Source of the DNA: Spiractinospora alimapuensis
GTDB lineage: Bacteria; Actinomycetota; Actinomycetes; Streptosporangiales; Streptosporangiaceae
Direction of reading: 5' to 3'
Length of the DNA stretch: 64,000 nucleotides
NCBI RefSeq assembly: GCF_018437505.1
Contig: NZ_CP072467.1
Span: 5,170,010 to 5,234,009, forward strand
The notes beneath the pieces were generated by a model. The model made no database searches and was not told where the DNA came from. It saw nothing but the letters and a program-made list of their open reading frames with translations. The translations under genes were made by a program, and so were the position numbers. Of this stretch, positions 26,806-35,826 are shown one piece after another (positions within the stretch are counted from its first letter, which is position 1; each line of letters starts with the position of its first letter).

Positions 26806-27816
26806 ATGAGGATAGTCGTCACCGGTGGCGCCGGCTTCGTGGGTTCGAACTTCGTCCGCCGGATCCTGGACGAGCGGGACCCCGCGATCCCCGGCGTGAC
26901 CGAGCTGGTGCTCGTGGACCTGCTGACGTACGCGGGAAACCGGTCCAGCGTCGTCGAGGTCCTGGCGGACCCGCGGGTGCGGTTCATCCACGGCGACGTG
27001 CGCGATCCCGACGTGGTCCGCGCGGCCTGCGCGGGGTCGAGGATCGTGGTGCACTTCGCGGCGGAGAGCCACGTGGACCGCTCGATCGAGAATGGGACAC
27101 GGTTTCTGGACACCAACGTCATGGGGTCCCACGTCCTGTTCGAGGCCGCCGCCGCCGCGGGCGCGGAACGGGTCGTGCTCGTCTCCACCGACGAGGTGTG
27201 CGGCTCCCTCGCCGAAGGCGAGGCCGACGAGGACGCGCCCCAGAGGCCCAACTCCCTGTACTCCGCCTCCAAGGGCGCGGCCGAACTCGTGGCGCGCGCA
27301 TGGCACGTGACCCACGGGCTGCCGGTGTCGACGGTGCGCGCTTGCAACACCTACGGGCCCTTCCAACACCCGGAGAAACTCATCCCGCGGTTCGTCACCA
27401 ATCTGCTGCGAGGCGAGAAACTTCCCCTGTACGGCGACGGGCGCAATATCAGAGAATGGATGCACGTCCACGACCACTGTCAGGGTGTCGCCCTGGTCGC
27501 CCAGAAAGGAAGAGCGGGCGAGACCTACCACCTGGGTAGCGGATTCCGGACCAGTAATCTGGACCTGACGGCGCGAATTCTACGGCTCGCCGGGCAGGAC
27601 TGGGAATCGGTGTGTTATGTTCCCGACAGGAAAGGGCACGACTTCCGATATTCGCTCGCCACCCGGAAAATCAGAACCGAACTGGGTTTTCGGGTGGAAG
27701 TTCCGTTCGACGTCGGGCTGGAGCGCACTTTCGGATGGTATTTCGAGAACAGGGACTGGTGGTCGCCACTGCGCGCCGGTCGTGGGGTTCCCGTGACGGA
27801 TCCGGGGCTCCCGTGA
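26806..27816 (+). CDS. rmlB: dTDP-glucose 4,6-dehydratase
   Basis: Converts dTDP-glucose to dTDP-4-keto-6-deoxyglucose. The 336-residue protein has 'VVTGGAGFVGSNFVRRIL' (NAD site), 'VVHFAAESHVDRSI', 'VLVSTDEVCG' with the catalytic Thr-Asp-Glu, and 'SLYSASKGAAELVAR' with Tyr and Lys. The start is ATG 26806 after GATGGAGGGAGAGC. It forms a unit with rmlA, and carrier protein 2 and the ketosynthase follow. Confidence 0.95.
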   Translation: MRIVVTGGAGFVGSNFVRRILDERDPAIPGVTELVLVDLLTYAGNRSSVVEVLADPRVRFIHGDVRDPDVVRAACAGSRIVVHFAAESHVDRSIENGTRFLDTNVMGSHVLFEAAAAAGAERVVLVSTDEVCGSLAEGEADEDAPQRPNSLYSASKGAAELVARAWHVTHGLPVSTVRACNTYGPFQHPEKLIPRFVTNLLRGEKLPLYGDGRNIREWMHVHDHCQGVALVAQKGRAGETYHLGSGFRTSNLDLTARILRLAGQDWESVCYVPDRKGHDFRYSLATRKIRTELGFRVEVPFDVGLERTFGWYFENRDWWSPLRAGRGVPVTDPGLP

Positions 27817-27835
27817 TGAGGATGAGGTGAGTCGC

Positions 27836-28090
27836 GTGCCGGACCAGAGTGAGGTACTCGCGGAGATCGAGCAGTTCGTCAAGGAGTCGCTGAACACCGC
27901 GGGTGACGGTGACCTGGCCACGAACATTCACGACCTGGACTCCTTCAGCGTCGTCCGGCTGCTTCTGCACCTGGAACGGGCGTTCGACGTCTCGGTCCTG
28001 GAGGAGCTGCCCAACTTCGAGGGCGTGGAGTTCGCCGAGCTCGCCGAGTTCGTGGTGCGAGCGGCCGAGCAGCCAACGACGAACTCCTGA
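27836..28090 (+). CDS. Acyl carrier protein 2
   Basis: Second free carrier protein, 84 residues. Ser36 in 'IHDLDSFSVVRLLLHLE' is the phosphopantetheine site, with Phe replacing the usual Leu after it. GTG 27836 is the likely start because a near-perfect GAGGTGA site lies 5 bases upstream; GTG 27827 overlaps that site. It precedes the ketosynthase by 19 bp, so it probably presents the acyl or malonyl group for condensation. Confidence 0.85.
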   Translation: MPDQSEVLAEIEQFVKESLNTAGDGDLATNIHDLDSFSVVRLLLHLERAFDVSVLEELPNFEGVEFAELAEFVVRAAEQPTTNS

Positions 28091-28109
28091 GCGCGGGAAG
28101 GCCCCCACA

Positions 28110-29372
28110 ATGGCGACGGTCCCATCCGACATCCTCCGTCCCGAACGCGTCGTCATCACCGGAAGGGGAGTGGTGTCACCGGTCGGACCGAACTGGGAGC
28201 AGACCTGGCGCGGCCTCGTCGCCGGCCGGAGCGGCATCGGCCCCATCACGGAGTTCGAGGCCGATGACCTGCCCGTACGCATCGGCGGCGAGCTGACCGG
28301 CTTCGACGCCACCGACCACCTCTCCCGCACCCTGCTGCGCCGTGTCGACTGGCCGCTGCGCCCGCTCCTCGCCGCCGCCCAGATGGCGCGGGACGAGGCC
28401 GGCCTCGCCCTGGACACGGCGACGGCCCCCCGGGCCGGCGTGCTCGCCGGCTCCATCATCGGTTCGACCCGCCTGGCCATCGCCAGCCAAAACGCCCTCG
28501 ACCAGGAAGGCTACGGAGGGGTGGGCCCCTTCGTCTTCCCCACCATGGGTGTCAGCGTGGCGGGTGAGATGAGCCTCCTCCTGGGCGCCCGCGGCCCGTG
28601 CATGGAACTCGTGGCCGCCTGCGCGACCGGGACGGCGTGTGTGGGCGAGGGGATGCGCCTCATCCAGAGCGGTGCCGCCGACGTGGTCTTCGCTGGGGGA
28701 GTGGACGCGTTCACCCGCCTCGAGATCGCCGCGGCCGCGCGCGCCCGAACACTGTCCCGCGACAACGACGACCCCGCCCGGGCCAGTCGCCCTTTCGACA
28801 CCGGCCGCGACGGCTTCGTCATGGCGGCCGGAGCGGGAGTCCTGGTCCTGGAGAGCCTCAGCCACGCCCGACGCCGCGACGCCGAGATCCTCGCCGAGGT
28901 CGCGGGATACGCCGCCACCAGTGACGCCCACCAGCTCACGGCCCCACCCCCCGAGGCCCCCGAGGTCGAACGGGCCGTCCGCCGCGCGCTCGCCTCCGCC
29001 GACGTGGAACCAGCCGACGTGGACTACGTGAACGCCCACGGCACGGCCACTCCCACCAACGACACCAACGAGCTCACCGTGCTCCGGCGGGTTCTGCCCG
29101 ACCACGCCACGACGACCCCCGTCAGCTCCACGAAGAGCATGACCGGCCACATGCTCGCCGCCAGCGGTGCCGTCGAAGCCGCCGTCGTCACGGAGGTCGT
29201 CCGCACCGGCGTCATTCCTCCCACCGTCAACTGCGACCATCCTGAGTTCCCCGACATGGCGCTCGTCCCACACAGGGCGATCACCCGCCCTGTCGACGTG
29301 GCCCTCAGCAACTCCTTCGGCTTCGGCGGCCACAACGCCGTCCTGGCCGTCCGCGCCTGGCGGGAGAGCTGA
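28110..29372 (+). CDS. Beta-ketoacyl-ACP synthase (FabF/KAS II-like)
   Basis: A 420-residue condensing enzyme with all catalytic residues visible: Cys171 in 'ELVAACATGTACVGEG', His310 in 'NAHGTATPTND', Lys342 and His347 in 'SSTKSMTGHMLAASG'. It would extend or transfer an acyl group on carrier protein 2. No ketoreductase, dehydratase or chain-length partner is nearby. It may therefore catalyse a single condensation or rely on the host fatty-acid enzymes. The start is ATG 28110 with GGGAAGG upstream. It ends the rmlA-rmlB-ACP-KS unit. Confidence 0.9.
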   Translation: MATVPSDILRPERVVITGRGVVSPVGPNWEQTWRGLVAGRSGIGPITEFEADDLPVRIGGELTGFDATDHLSRTLLRRVDWPLRPLLAAAQMARDEAGLALDTATAPRAGVLAGSIIGSTRLAIASQNALDQEGYGGVGPFVFPTMGVSVAGEMSLLLGARGPCMELVAACATGTACVGEGMRLIQSGAADVVFAGGVDAFTRLEIAAAARARTLSRDNDDPARASRPFDTGRDGFVMAAGAGVLVLESLSHARRRDAEILAEVAGYAATSDAHQLTAPPPEAPEVERAVRRALASADVEPADVDYVNAHGTATPTNDTNELTVLRRVLPDHATTTPVSSTKSMTGHMLAASGAVEAAVVTEVVRTGVIPPTVNCDHPEFPDMALVPHRAITRPVDVALSNSFGFGGHNAVLAVRAWRES

Positions 29373-29791
29373 GGCGCGCCACGAGACGCCGTCTCGCACC
29401 GAGAACAGGCGGGTGACCGGCGCGCCCCCACGCCCCCGCCTGTGCGGGGCGACGCGCGGCAGCCGCCAGTCGCGGCGGATCCATCTTCCTGGGCGCGCCA
29501 TCCGCGCTGGACCTCGGACTGACCTCGGGACCACACGCGACGGAGGTCCTGGCGCCCCGGAAACCGCACCGAGGTCCACCACCTCACTCGACGCCCCAGC
29601 GGACGTCCGGGCCGGCCGTGCCAGGCCTGCCGCGCCCCCCGACATTCCCAGGTGGGCGGTCGACCCGCTCAGAGGATCAGGCGGTCGCGGCCCGCTACGG
29701 CGAGCGGGCCGCGACCGATGACGGGACCGTGCGGGCCCGCCTCCATCGGTGGCTGGCTCCGCGGCCTCACGCGTACGTGGGACTCGGCGGT
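29373..29791. other. Non-coding gap between convergent genes
   Basis: About 420 bp between the ketosynthase and acylase stops. Apart from the strong hairpin at 29682-29717 I see no feature and no credible gene. Confidence 0.5.
29682..29717. terminator. Bidirectional terminator
   Basis: A perfect 15-bp GC-rich stem (29682-29696 with 29703-29717) with a 6-nt loop ACGGCG between the convergent ketosynthase and penicillin-acylase genes. Confidence 0.8.
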
Positions 29792-32140
29792 CTAGTCGGT
29801 CTGGATGAGGATGCGGGTCCGCGTGTGTTCCTCGATGGCGTCGCGGCTGTACAGGAGGGGGAAGTACTCGCCTGTCTCCCACCTGGGGGCCAGGTCGTCG
29901 TAGTGGGGGCTTCGAGGGTCACCGGACTGGCCGGGGGCGTTGACAGCGAGGCTGTTGTCCCAGGCGCCGACGTCGATGACGACGCGGGATGTCGCTCCGG
30001 CGATCTGTTGGTAGGTCAGTGGATGGTAGACGGACATGTTGACGGTCTCCCAGGCACCGCCGCGTTGGATGGGGCCGACGTTCTCGCCCAGGGGGTGGAC
30101 GAACTCGGTGTGGTGCAGGTCGCCCCAGCGCCATTCGCCGGGGTCGGGGCCGAGACTCTCCGTGAGGTCCCCGAAGGCGGAGGCGAGGGTCATCTCGAAC
30201 ATCGCGTCCCGGGTCGCCTCACCCTCGGGGCCGAACCAGTCTTCGGGGTTCTCCGCGATGTCGACGATGGTGGAGACGTCGGGGACGAGGATCCGTTCCG
30301 CCGCCTCCGGGGCGAGGACGTAGATGAGGGTGTAGCTCAGGTGCCGGATCAGCCAGGCCTCGAACAGGGCGGCCTCCGCCGAGTCGGCGGACGCGTCGTA
30401 GTCCTCCCAGGACGTCAGAAGCGCGACCGCGGCCGCCGCCGCCTCGTCCTCGGGATCCAGGTTCTCGAGCAGGGGGACGATGCTGCGGGCGGGGAGGGAC
30501 ACCTCGTCGTACTGCAGCTCCGCCATGCCGTCCACGGAGTGGCTCGAGGAACCGCCGAGAACCTCGGTGATCCGGTCGTACCGGTAGGGCGCGGACCACT
30601 CGAAGCCGTAGTTCGGGGCGAGGTCGTCCGAGACCGGCAGGTTGTTGCCGTTGGCGAAGAACCCGTCGTCGGGGTTGAGGCTGTGCGGTAGCTCCTCTGG
30701 GTCCCGGAAGCCGTCCCACTCGTACCGGCCGTCGCCCGGGACCGGCAGCAGACCGTCGTGGTCGGGACGCACCGGGGTCAGGCCGGCCGGCTGCCACCCG
30801 ATGTTCCCCTCGGCATCGGCGTAGGTGTAGTTCAGTGGCGGCGAGCCCGCGTCCTGGGCCGCGGAACGGAACTCGTCGAAGTCCGACGCGTCGAGCATCC
30901 CCATCGACGCCAGATACGGGCTGGTTCCCGGCTCCAACCAGACGGTGCGCAGCGCGAAGGCCGTGTCGTTCTCCTCGTCGGTGTACAACACCGGGCCGTG
31001 CCGGGTGAACGCCACCTCGACCGACACCGGTTCCTCACCGGCGACCTCCACCTCCTCGGTGACGATGTCCATGGACTCCCACCCGTCGTCGTAGCGGTAC
31101 TGCGTGGGGTCGTCCGGGTTCAGTTCGTAGACGTACAGGTCCTCCTGGTCGATCCCGAACACGGTGAGCCCGAAGGCGACGGAGCCGTTGTGCCCCAGCG
31201 CGACTCCGGGGGCCAGCGGTTCGCCGGCGCCCACGACGTCGAACTCCGGCGTCGACAGGTGCTGCAGGTAACGCACCGACGGGGAGGGGGTGAAGCGATG
31301 TGGGTCGTTGGCCAGGATGGGGCGCCCGGTGTCGGTGCGCTCCGGGCCGACCGCCCAGGCGTTACTGCCCTCACCCGGCACACGTCCGATCACCGACTCC
31401 ACCTCGCCGTCACCGGTGAAGGTGAGCGTCTCGGTCGCCAACCGATAGGTGTCCAGCACCTCCTCGGGCACCGCGCACACGTCGAGGCCCTCCGGGACGG
31501 CGGGCTCCCAGGCCGGGCGCAGCTCCTGCTCGAGCCGGTGCGCGTTCACGTTCTCGTCGCACGCGATGAGTGAGCGGTTGACCTCCGACTCGAGGTTGTA
31601 GACGAGGCCGTGGTTGCGGATCCGCACCACGTCCTCCGGGGACCAGTGCTCCGGCTCGTACTCGAGTTCCTCGAACTCCGGGGGCAGACCACCGGGCAGG
31701 TTCTCCACGAGGTCGACGTAGAAATTGATGCCCTCGGTGAAACTCTCGACCGAGTTCCGGGTTCGTGGGTCGTAGCTCGCCCATTCCTCGTCGATGTCGC
31801 CTCGGTAGAGGAAATGTCGCGCCGCGGTGTCGGTCTCCACATAGTCGGGCCCGAGGACTTCGGCGAGTTCACCGAGTCCATGTCGGCGCCACAGGTCCAT
31901 CTGGAACAGTCGGTCCCGGGCAACGGAAAACCCCTGGGCGAAGAACAGGTCTTCGGAATTGTCGGCGTAGATGTGGGGTACCCCCCACTCGTCCACGAGG
32001 ATTTCCACCTCGCTGTCCACGTGGGACGTCTGGTAGGACGTGACCTCGTCGCCGCTGGCGGAGCTCGCGGCAAGCGGGGCCATGAGGACAATGGCCGCCG
32101 CTGTCGCGAGTCCACGGACGGCGATCCCAGATCGCTGCAT
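29792..32140 (-). CDS. Secreted penicillin-acylase-family N-terminal-nucleophile hydrolase
   Basis: A 782-residue Ntn hydrolase. A signal peptide is clear: basic start, then 'GLATAAAIVLMAPLAASSASG' (residues 10-30). The acylase alpha region has 'VEILVDEWGVPHIYAD'. Autocleavage is expected before Ser259 in 'VPGEGSNAWAVGPER', giving alpha and beta chains with Ser259 as nucleophile; 'NDPHRFTPSPSVRYLQHL' follows as usual. ATG 32140 has AAGGAGAGG upstream. It lies alone between the acyl/sugar genes and glycosyltransferase 2. It may remove an N-acyl group outside the cell (maturation, prodrug release or self-protection). The substrate is unknown. Confidence 0.87.
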   Translation of the reverse strand: MQRSGIAVRGLATAAAIVLMAPLAASSASGDEVTSYQTSHVDSEVEILVDEWGVPHIYADNSEDLFFAQGFSVARDRLFQMDLWRRHGLGELAEVLGPDYVETDTAARHFLYRGDIDEEWASYDPRTRNSVESFTEGINFYVDLVENLPGGLPPEFEELEYEPEHWSPEDVVRIRNHGLVYNLESEVNRSLIACDENVNAHRLEQELRPAWEPAVPEGLDVCAVPEEVLDTYRLATETLTFTGDGEVESVIGRVPGEGSNAWAVGPERTDTGRPILANDPHRFTPSPSVRYLQHLSTPEFDVVGAGEPLAPGVALGHNGSVAFGLTVFGIDQEDLYVYELNPDDPTQYRYDDGWESMDIVTEEVEVAGEEPVSVEVAFTRHGPVLYTDEENDTAFALRTVWLEPGTSPYLASMGMLDASDFDEFRSAAQDAGSPPLNYTYADAEGNIGWQPAGLTPVRPDHDGLLPVPGDGRYEWDGFRDPEELPHSLNPDDGFFANGNNLPVSDDLAPNYGFEWSAPYRYDRITEVLGGSSSHSVDGMAELQYDEVSLPARSIVPLLENLDPEDEAAAAAVALLTSWEDYDASADSAEAALFEAWLIRHLSYTLIYVLAPEAAERILVPDVSTIVDIAENPEDWFGPEGEATRDAMFEMTLASAFGDLTESLGPDPGEWRWGDLHHTEFVHPLGENVGPIQRGGAWETVNMSVYHPLTYQQIAGATSRVVIDVGAWDNSLAVNAPGQSGDPRSPHYDDLAPRWETGEYFPLLYSRDAIEEHTRTRILIQTD

Positions 32141-32362
32141 TCCGTCCTCTCCTTCGTGAGTCTCGGCCGGTTTCGTGTTTCCCCGATCGGCGTACAGCGC
32201 GAATAGTGATGGCAAGAAATGAAAGGGGCCAAAGCAACACCAGAGTGCCGGATGGGTTCTGGATAGGCTATTTCGTGGCCTGATTTTCGGTCAATGCTTG
32301 AATTGGGTCGCATGGAGTGGTCGACTGGAATTGTTGGCGAAATTTGCGTGAGGGGGCAGTGG

Positions 32363-33616
32363 TTGCGCGTCCTTTTCTGTCTCTATTCCGAGCGAACGCA
32401 TTTCTACAGCGTCGTGCCGCTGGCGTGGGCCTTCGCCGCCGCGGGGCACGAGGTGCGGGTCGCGAGTCAGCCCGCCCTCACCCCGCTGGTCACCGGAGCG
32501 GGGTTGTCCGCGGTCCCGGTAGGAGAGGATCACCAGTTGCGGCGCATGTTGACCGCCTTCCCCCGGCTGCTCCAGCACGCGGGAGGGTTCGATCTCCCTC
32601 CCTTCACCACCGCTGACCGGGAGGCGACGGACGTTTCCTGGGAGGAACTGCGCGACGGGTACGCGAACTTCGCCTGCTGGTGGTTCCGGCTGGTCAACGA
32701 GCCGATGGCCCAAGGGCTGGTCGACTTCGCGCGCCAGTGGCGCCCCGATCTCGTGGTCTGGGAGCCGGGGACGTTCGTCGCGGGCGTCGCCGCGGCGTCC
32801 GTCGACGCGCGGCACGTGCGGATCCTCGGCGGGTCGGACTTCTACGCCCGGGTCCGCGAGCACTTCCTCGCCGTGCGGGCCGAACGTCCCGCCGAGCGGA
32901 CGGAGGACCCGCTGGGGGAGTGGGTGGCCCAGCTCGCCGGCCGCCACGGCGTTGAGTATCGGGAGGAACTCCTCACCGGGCAGGCGACGATCGACCAATT
33001 GCCGGCGTCGTTCCGGCTTCGGACGGACGTCGACTACCTTGCCATGCGCTACGTCCCCTACAACGGCCCCGCGGCGGTCGCCGGGTGGTTGCGCGAACGC
33101 CCGGAGCGGGCCCGGGTGGCGGTCACCCTCGGCCACAGCCAGGCGGGACTCGGCGGGTCGGACATCCCCCTACCGGGGATCCTGCGCTCCTTGGCCGACG
33201 ACGACGTGGAAGTCGTCGTGGCGACGGGGGACAGCGAACTCGCGGCCCGTACCGACCTTCCCGCCAACGTTCGGCACGTCGGTGTGGTGCCCCTGAACGA
33301 GCTGGCCGCCACCTGCTCCCTGGTCGTCCATCATGGCGGTTTCGGCAGCATCGCGACCGCGCTGCGCTGGGGCGTCCCCCAGTTGGCGCTGCCCGAACAG
33401 CACGACGCCCACATCATGTCCCGGGGGCTTGTCGCCCGGGGGGCCGGCGCGCTTATACCGGGATCAGAGGCCGCTCCCGACCGGGTTCGTGCCGAGGTCC
33501 TCCGGCTGCTCGCCTCACCCGCGGCCGCGGCGGGCGCGCGCGGTCTCCGGAACGAGCTCGCGGCGACCCCCTCGCCATCCGACGTGGTCGCCACCCTGGC
33601 GACCGCGTCGGCCTGA
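32363..33616 (+). CDS. Glycosyltransferase 2 (EryCIII/DesVII-like, GT1)
   Basis: A 417-residue paralogue of glycosyltransferase 1, sharing long stretches such as 'ATIDQLP.SFRL' and 'MRYVPYNGP.AV..WLRE'. The sugar-nucleotide signature is 'LVVHHGGFGSIATALRWGVPQLALP'. The likely start is TTG 32363: AGGGGGC lies 5 bases upstream and it aligns with Met1 of the paralogue; in-frame ATG and GTG codons from 32294 lack a site. It is divergent from the acylase and convergent with the C-methyltransferase. Two paralogues suggest two sugars, or two acceptor positions. Confidence 0.86.
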   Translation: MRVLFCLYSERTHFYSVVPLAWAFAAAGHEVRVASQPALTPLVTGAGLSAVPVGEDHQLRRMLTAFPRLLQHAGGFDLPPFTTADREATDVSWEELRDGYANFACWWFRLVNEPMAQGLVDFARQWRPDLVVWEPGTFVAGVAAASVDARHVRILGGSDFYARVREHFLAVRAERPAERTEDPLGEWVAQLAGRHGVEYREELLTGQATIDQLPASFRLRTDVDYLAMRYVPYNGPAAVAGWLRERPERARVAVTLGHSQAGLGGSDIPLPGILRSLADDDVEVVVATGDSELAARTDLPANVRHVGVVPLNELAATCSLVVHHGGFGSIATALRWGVPQLALPEQHDAHIMSRGLVARGAGALIPGSEAAPDRVRAEVLRLLASPAAAAGARGLRNELAATPSPSDVVATLATASA

Positions 33617-33661
33617 TTCGCGGTAACGCGCCCATCCCAGTCCAGCCGCCAGCGGACAGGT

Positions 33662-34879
33662 CTAGCTCATGTGGACCTCGGGGACGTAGCGGATCCACTG
33701 GCCACCGGAGTCCCGGAACCCCTGTTCCTTGCCGATGATCTCTTCGGCGTGGTTCCAGGCGAACAACACGGCGTAGTCCGGGTAGTCCAGGGTGAACGTC
33801 TCGGGCGGACGGACCTCGATTCCGGACCCCGGCGTGAGTCGCGCCTGCTTGGCCGGCGTCGTGTCACTGATGTATTCGACCAGGTCCGGGCCGATACCGC
33901 AGTAGTTCAGCACCGTCGCGCTCTTGGCGGTCGCCCCGTAGCCGGCGACGCGCGCTCCCTCGTCACGCAGCCGGGTGAGCAGCGAAACGAGGTCGGCGCG
34001 GATCCGGTCCACCCGCTCCGCGAAGGCACGCAGACCCGCTGGTTCGGTCAGTCCCCGTTCTCTCTCCTCACGCAACAGCGCGGAGACGGCCGGACTGGGG
34101 GAGTGCTCACCCGATCGGCCAAGGGTGTAGCGGACCTCGCCACCGTGGACGCCCAGGCGTTCGACATCGACCAGCTCCAGACCGCAGCGCGCCGCCAGGT
34201 TGTGTACGGCGTTCCCGGTGAACAGGTAGAAGTGCTCGTCGTAGATCTGGTCGAAGGACGACTGGCGCACGATGTCGCCGAAGTAGGGGTCCTCGAACAC
34301 GAGGACGCCGCCGGGGGCGAGCAGCTCACGTACGCCGCGCAGCACCGGCACGACGTAGGGGATGTGGCACAGCGTGTTGGCCGCGTAGACGACGTCCGCT
34401 GGACCGCGGTCCCGCAGAATCCCCGCCGCCGTCTCCTCGTCGAAGAACACGTTCCACACCTCGACCCCGGCGGCCCGGGCCAGGTCCGCGACCCCACCGG
34501 AGGGTTCCACGCCGAGATGCCGCACCCCACGTTCCGCGAGGCGGCGCAGCATCACCCCGTCGTTGCACCCCAGCTCGACGACGAAGGGGTCGCTGGAGTG
34601 CGTGGGCGCGCGGTTGGCGAACTCGGCGAAGTGTTGGCGCATGACCGCGGAGCCGGAGGACAGATAGGGGTAGTCCGCGTGGAACATGCGCTCGCGCGGG
34701 ACTTCCTCCATGAGCTGCACCATCCCGCACCCCTCGCAGCGGCCGACGGAGAGGTGGAAGAAGAACTCCGCGCCGGTGTCCTCGGGGGCGCGGAAGTGAT
34801 CGGAGAGGGGTTGTCGTCCCAGGTCAAGGAATTCCAGCAGCGGACTGTCGCACACTCGACAACGATGGGAGGTGGTCAA
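33662..34879 (-). CDS. NDP-hexose 3-C-methyltransferase (EvaC/TylCIII-like)
   Basis: A 405-residue SAM enzyme that would methylate C-3 of the 3-keto sugar before transamination, giving the branched vancosamine-type skeleton. The zinc ligands Cys7, Cys10, Cys48 and Cys51 are visible. 'VVELGCNDGVMLRRL' binds SAM, 'IYDEHFYLF' has the catalytic Tyr/Glu/His set, and 'GYGATAKSATVLNYCGI' is the C-terminal domain signature. The start is TTG 34879 with AGGAGG seven bases upstream. It is the last gene of the lanthipeptide operon, physically linking the sugar and peptide modules. Confidence 0.9.
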   Translation of the reverse strand: MTTSHRCRVCDSPLLEFLDLGRQPLSDHFRAPEDTGAEFFFHLSVGRCEGCGMVQLMEEVPRERMFHADYPYLSSGSAVMRQHFAEFANRAPTHSSDPFVVELGCNDGVMLRRLAERGVRHLGVEPSGGVADLARAAGVEVWNVFFDEETAAGILRDRGPADVVYAANTLCHIPYVVPVLRGVRELLAPGGVLVFEDPYFGDIVRQSSFDQIYDEHFYLFTGNAVHNLAARCGLELVDVERLGVHGGEVRYTLGRSGEHSPSPAVSALLREERERGLTEPAGLRAFAERVDRIRADLVSLLTRLRDEGARVAGYGATAKSATVLNYCGIGPDLVEYISDTTPAKQARLTPGSGIEVRPPETFTLDYPDYAVLFAWNHAEEIIGKEQGFRDSGGQWIRYVPEVHMS

Positions 34880-34943
34880 CGCGGGCCCTCCTAGGCGCAG
34901 TGACGATGTGGAGTAGGGGTTCGGGCGGATCGGGGCACATGGC

Positions 34944-35726
34944 CTAGCCTTCGCGCCGCCAGTACACGGCCGTGCCGTCGATTTCCTCGATCGTTTCGGT
35001 GACGCCGTGTGCCTCGCGGTACTCGTGTACGGCCATCCGGCACGGCAACAGCGCGTGGTAGTCGTCGACGATGACGTAGCCGCCGGGGGACAGCCGCGGG
35101 TAGAGGTGAGTCAGTGCCTCGAAGGTCGACTGGTACATGTCCCCGTCCAGGCGCATCACGGAGAGCCGTTCGATCGGCGCGCCGGGAAGGGTGTCACGGA
35201 AGTACCCGCTGAGTAGTCGAACCTGGTCGTCGAGGAGGTCGTAGCGCCGGAAGTTCTCCCGGACCTCCTCCTCCGAGACGGCGAGCACGTCATTGATGAC
35301 GTGCATCGGGATGATGCGGTCCACCGGGAACGCCGCCGGGTCGGGTTCGGGGACACCCGCGAAGGAGTCCGCGACCCAGACCCGCCTGTCGTCGACGTCG
35401 TGCGCCTTGAGGATCGCCCGCATGAAGATGGTCGCGCCGCCGCGCCAGACACCGGTCTCGATGAGGTCACCGGGAACGTCGTCGGCGAGTACCCGCTCCA
35501 CGCAACGGCGTAGGTTCCCCAGCCTGGTGGTACCGATCATGGTGTGAGCGTGGGCGGGAATGTCCTGACCGCTATCGCGCTTGGCCTCGTCGAACTCGAT
35601 GTGGGGTAGTTCGTCCTTGAACTCGTGGATCGTGGCCGCCCAGCCCCGTGCGTGGTCCTGGTAGATCGTGTTGGTGACGACCCGCTGCATCAGATCCAGG
35701 TAGAGATCTCGTGGGCTCGCGCCCAT
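34944..35726 (-). CDS. TylF/MycF-type O-methyltransferase
   Basis: A 260-residue metal-dependent SAM methyltransferase of the macrocin O-methyltransferase family. Motifs are 'DLIETGVWRGGATIFMRAIL' (SAM site), 'WVADSFAGVPEPD', 'MRLDGDMYQSTFEALTHLYP' (metal Asp) and 'GGYVIVDDYHALLPCR'. The start is ATG 35726 (or GTG 35729) after AAGGAGG. Family members usually methylate sugar hydroxyls after transfer, so O-methylation of an attached sugar is likely; the position is unknown. It follows the precursor genes beyond a hairpin. Confidence 0.87.
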   Translation of the reverse strand: MGASPRDLYLDLMQRVVTNTIYQDHARGWAATIHEFKDELPHIEFDEAKRDSGQDIPAHAHTMIGTTRLGNLRRCVERVLADDVPGDLIETGVWRGGATIFMRAILKAHDVDDRRVWVADSFAGVPEPDPAAFPVDRIIPMHVINDVLAVSEEEVRENFRRYDLLDDQVRLLSGYFRDTLPGAPIERLSVMRLDGDMYQSTFEALTHLYPRLSPGGYVIVDDYHALLPCRMAVHEYREAHGVTETIEEIDGTAVYWRREG

Positions 35727-35779
35727 CACGTGGTCCTCCTTCGGCCTCGACGGATGACGCGCCGGCGGTGATGACGACG

Positions 35780-35806
35780 GTGTGCGGCGGCAGTGCCGCC
35801 GCACAC
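35780..35806 (-). terminator. Hairpin after precursor 1
   Basis: Arms GTGTGCGGCGGCA and TGCCGCCGCACAC are exact reverse complements around one base (realistically an 11-bp stem with a 5-nt loop). It lies between the first precursor gene and the O-methyltransferase gene, so it could attenuate downstream expression or stabilise the precursor mRNA. Confidence 0.65.
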
Positions 35807-35826
35807 CCGGACAGGCGTCAGTCGCC

